DNA of 64,000 nt, taken from the NCBI RefSeq assembly GCF_964063345.1, contig NZ_OZ061318.1, positions 1,364,001 to 1,428,000 of the forward strand, read 5' to 3'. Positions 62,288 through 64,000 of the stretch are shown in pieces (positions within the stretch are counted from its first letter, which is position 1; each line of letters opens with the position of its first letter). The notes below the pieces were generated by a model. The model did not search any database. It saw only the letters and a program-made list of their open reading frames with translations, and was not told the origin of the DNA. A program made the translations under genes and the position numbers. This stretch comes from Pseudomonas lini. Its GTDB lineage: Bacteria > Pseudomonadota > Gammaproteobacteria > Pseudomonadales > Pseudomonadaceae.

Positions 62288-62695
62288 ATGCCCTACCGTC
62301 CCAACCCGCGCCGTCCCTTGCCGATTCAGTTTAATGCGCTGCAACTGACCGGCAGCATTGCCCTCGGTTTGTGGCTGGGATTCATCGCGATCGCACTGAC
62401 TTGCTGGCTCGCCTGGCGTCTGTTGTTCAACGAGCAATTGGCGCCCTTGGCCCAGGTGGTGGAACAACTGGCCAAGCCACCGGTGATTGAGCAGCCTGCC
62501 CAACCTGCCCCGCAGAACCCGATGTTCGAACAGTACGAGGACCACCTGCGCAGGAATGAACAGCAGCAAATGGTGGAACAGGCCAGAAGCAGCAAACACA
62601 ATCTGTCCAATCCAAAATGCCAGTTCTGGCTGCAGCAGAATCAAACTGCGCCGAGCGAAAAAAGCCGCGCCAACGTCCTGCAATTCTGCGATTGA
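62288..62695 (+). CDS. hypothetical single-pass membrane protein
   Basis: 135 aa from ATG 62288 with AGGAGG 4-9 nt upstream. A basic N-terminus (RPNPRRPLPIQFNALQ), one membrane helix at about 25-45 (IALGLWLGFIAIALTCWLAW), then a Pro/Gln-rich and Glu-rich cytoplasmic or periplasmic tail that ends in NPKCQFWLQQNQ and QFCD. No family recognised. It is followed 2 bp later by a GreA/B-like gene. Confidence 0.75.
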   Translation: MPYRPNPRRPLPIQFNALQLTGSIALGLWLGFIAIALTCWLAWRLLFNEQLAPLAQVVEQLAKPPVIEQPAQPAPQNPMFEQYEDHLRRNEQQQMVEQARSSKHNLSNPKCQFWLQQNQTAPSEKSRANVLQFCD

Positions 62696-62697
62696 TC

Positions 62698-63192
62698 ATG
62701 AAGCTCTCTATGCACAAGCCAACCGTCCACCAACTGATTATCGACAAGCTGCGGATCGATCTCGACATCGCCGAGCGGGCCGCGCAAACCGCTTACGAAA
62801 CCGCGACCCACGAAGAAAACATAGCCGAAAACAAGTACGACACGTTGGGGCTGGAGGCGTCTTATCTGGCGGCCGGACAGGCCAGACGAGTGGAAGAAAT
62901 CAGGCAGTCATTGACCCTTTGCCAGAACCTGACACTGCGGCCTTATGACGATCAGCGCGGTATCGAAGTCGGTGCCCTGCTGGGTCTGGAAGACGAAAAG
63001 GGTCGCGAACAATGGCTATTCCTGGCCCCTGACGCGGCCGGGTTGAAAGTTGATCTGGTGGGGCAACTGATTACTGTCATCACCCCTCGCTCACCGCTGG
63101 GCAAAAGCCTGCTGGGCAAGTTCGAAGGGGATGAAGTGGAGATTCTGGTGGCGGGCGCTCGGCAACAGTTTTCTGTTACCGAGGTGGTCTAG
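62698..63192 (+). CDS. GreA/GreB-like transcript cleavage factor domain protein
   Basis: 164 aa from ATG 62698. An N-terminal coiled coil of about 75 residues (LRIDLDIAERAAQTAYETAT) ends in a hairpin with THEENIAENKYDT, then the GreA/B C-terminal fold with LVGQLITVITPRSPLGKSLL and FEGDEVEIL. True GreA and GreB are made elsewhere in these genomes, so this is a third, diverged member, perhaps acting in the secondary channel of RNA polymerase. Coupled to the membrane protein gene before it. Confidence 0.82.
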   Translation: MKLSMHKPTVHQLIIDKLRIDLDIAERAAQTAYETATHEENIAENKYDTLGLEASYLAAGQARRVEEIRQSLTLCQNLTLRPYDDQRGIEVGALLGLEDEKGREQWLFLAPDAAGLKVDLVGQLITVITPRSPLGKSLLGKFEGDEVEILVAGARQQFSVTEVV

Positions 63193-63208
63193 GCAAGAAG
63201 ATTGACGA

Positions 63209-64000
<792 letters not shown>

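Overview
The window looks like a piece of a Pseudomonas chromosome of the P. fluorescens complex. Codon use and GC content are high and even, most gene ends carry REP-type palindromes with the arms GCGGGCAAG/CTCCCAC, and the gene order follows blocks I know from P. aeruginosa: moeA-moaB-mobA, dgt next to a Roc-type two-component pair, sagS-ospR-gpx-msrB-alaA-htpX-tpm, and ohrR-ohr-efp-earP. I saw no rRNA, tRNA, CRISPR array, prophage or insertion sequence. This is mostly core genome with a few accessory insertions.

1-3.4 kb holds a siderophore-type acetyltransferase (cut by the window edge) behind a PvdS-type iron-starvation promoter, an unrecognised secreted-looking protein and a periplasmic solute-binding protein. 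2.7-12.1 kb is an acyclic terpene (citronellol/geraniol) degradation cluster, atuR divergent from atuABCDEF, with two mirror-image 16-bp palindromes between atuR and atuA. 12.1-19.6 kb carries an exonuclease, ppnP, a MOSC protein, a CheV with a clear FliA promoter, a small HPt-like protein that lacks the phospho-accepting histidine, a NarL-type two-component pair and a YegS-like lipid kinase.

19.6-30.2 kb has molybdopterin genes (moeA, moaB, mobA), a YgdI-like lipoprotein, a pseudouridine synthase, a small gene behind a perfect LexA box, a glutaredoxin-like protein, a Kef-type antiporter, an ammonium transporter, a YqjD/YqjE-like membrane operon and dgt. 30.4-38.3 kb is a signalling block: a stand-alone receiver, a RocA2/RocS2-like (EvgA/EvgS-type) pair and a large dCache-HAMP-GAF-HD-GYP protein whose HD-GYP domain is split by about 160 extra residues.

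38.3-47.2 kb is dominated by oxidant defence and repair: free methionine sulfoxide reductase, glutathione peroxidase under OspR, MsrB, and the sensor SagS, followed by alaA, htpX and tpm. 47.2-57.9 kb contains an extradiol-type dioxygenase, a DEAD-box helicase with a leader of about 210 nt, a crotonase, a class II DAHP synthase, a YcaQ/AlkX glycosylase, a DUF1127 protein divergent from a LysR regulator, and a TSUP exporter divergent from another LysR regulator. 57.9-64 kb has ohrR-ohr with a repeat-rich promoter, a secreted esterase, earP-efp (EF-P with Arg32 and its rhamnosyltransferase), a GreA/B-like protein and the start-less part of cysB.

A theme is redox and stress control: two OhrR-family regulators (OspR, OhrR), three kinds of peroxide or sulfoxide repair enzymes and an SOS site lie within one window. 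No wholly new multi-gene system stands out. The items most worth checking are the terminator-like hairpin just upstream of msrB, the histidine-less HPt-like gene, the LexA-boxed small gene, the receiver/Roc/HD-GYP block and the repeat array in front of ohr. Locus comparisons with P. aeruginosa are from memory, not from a search.
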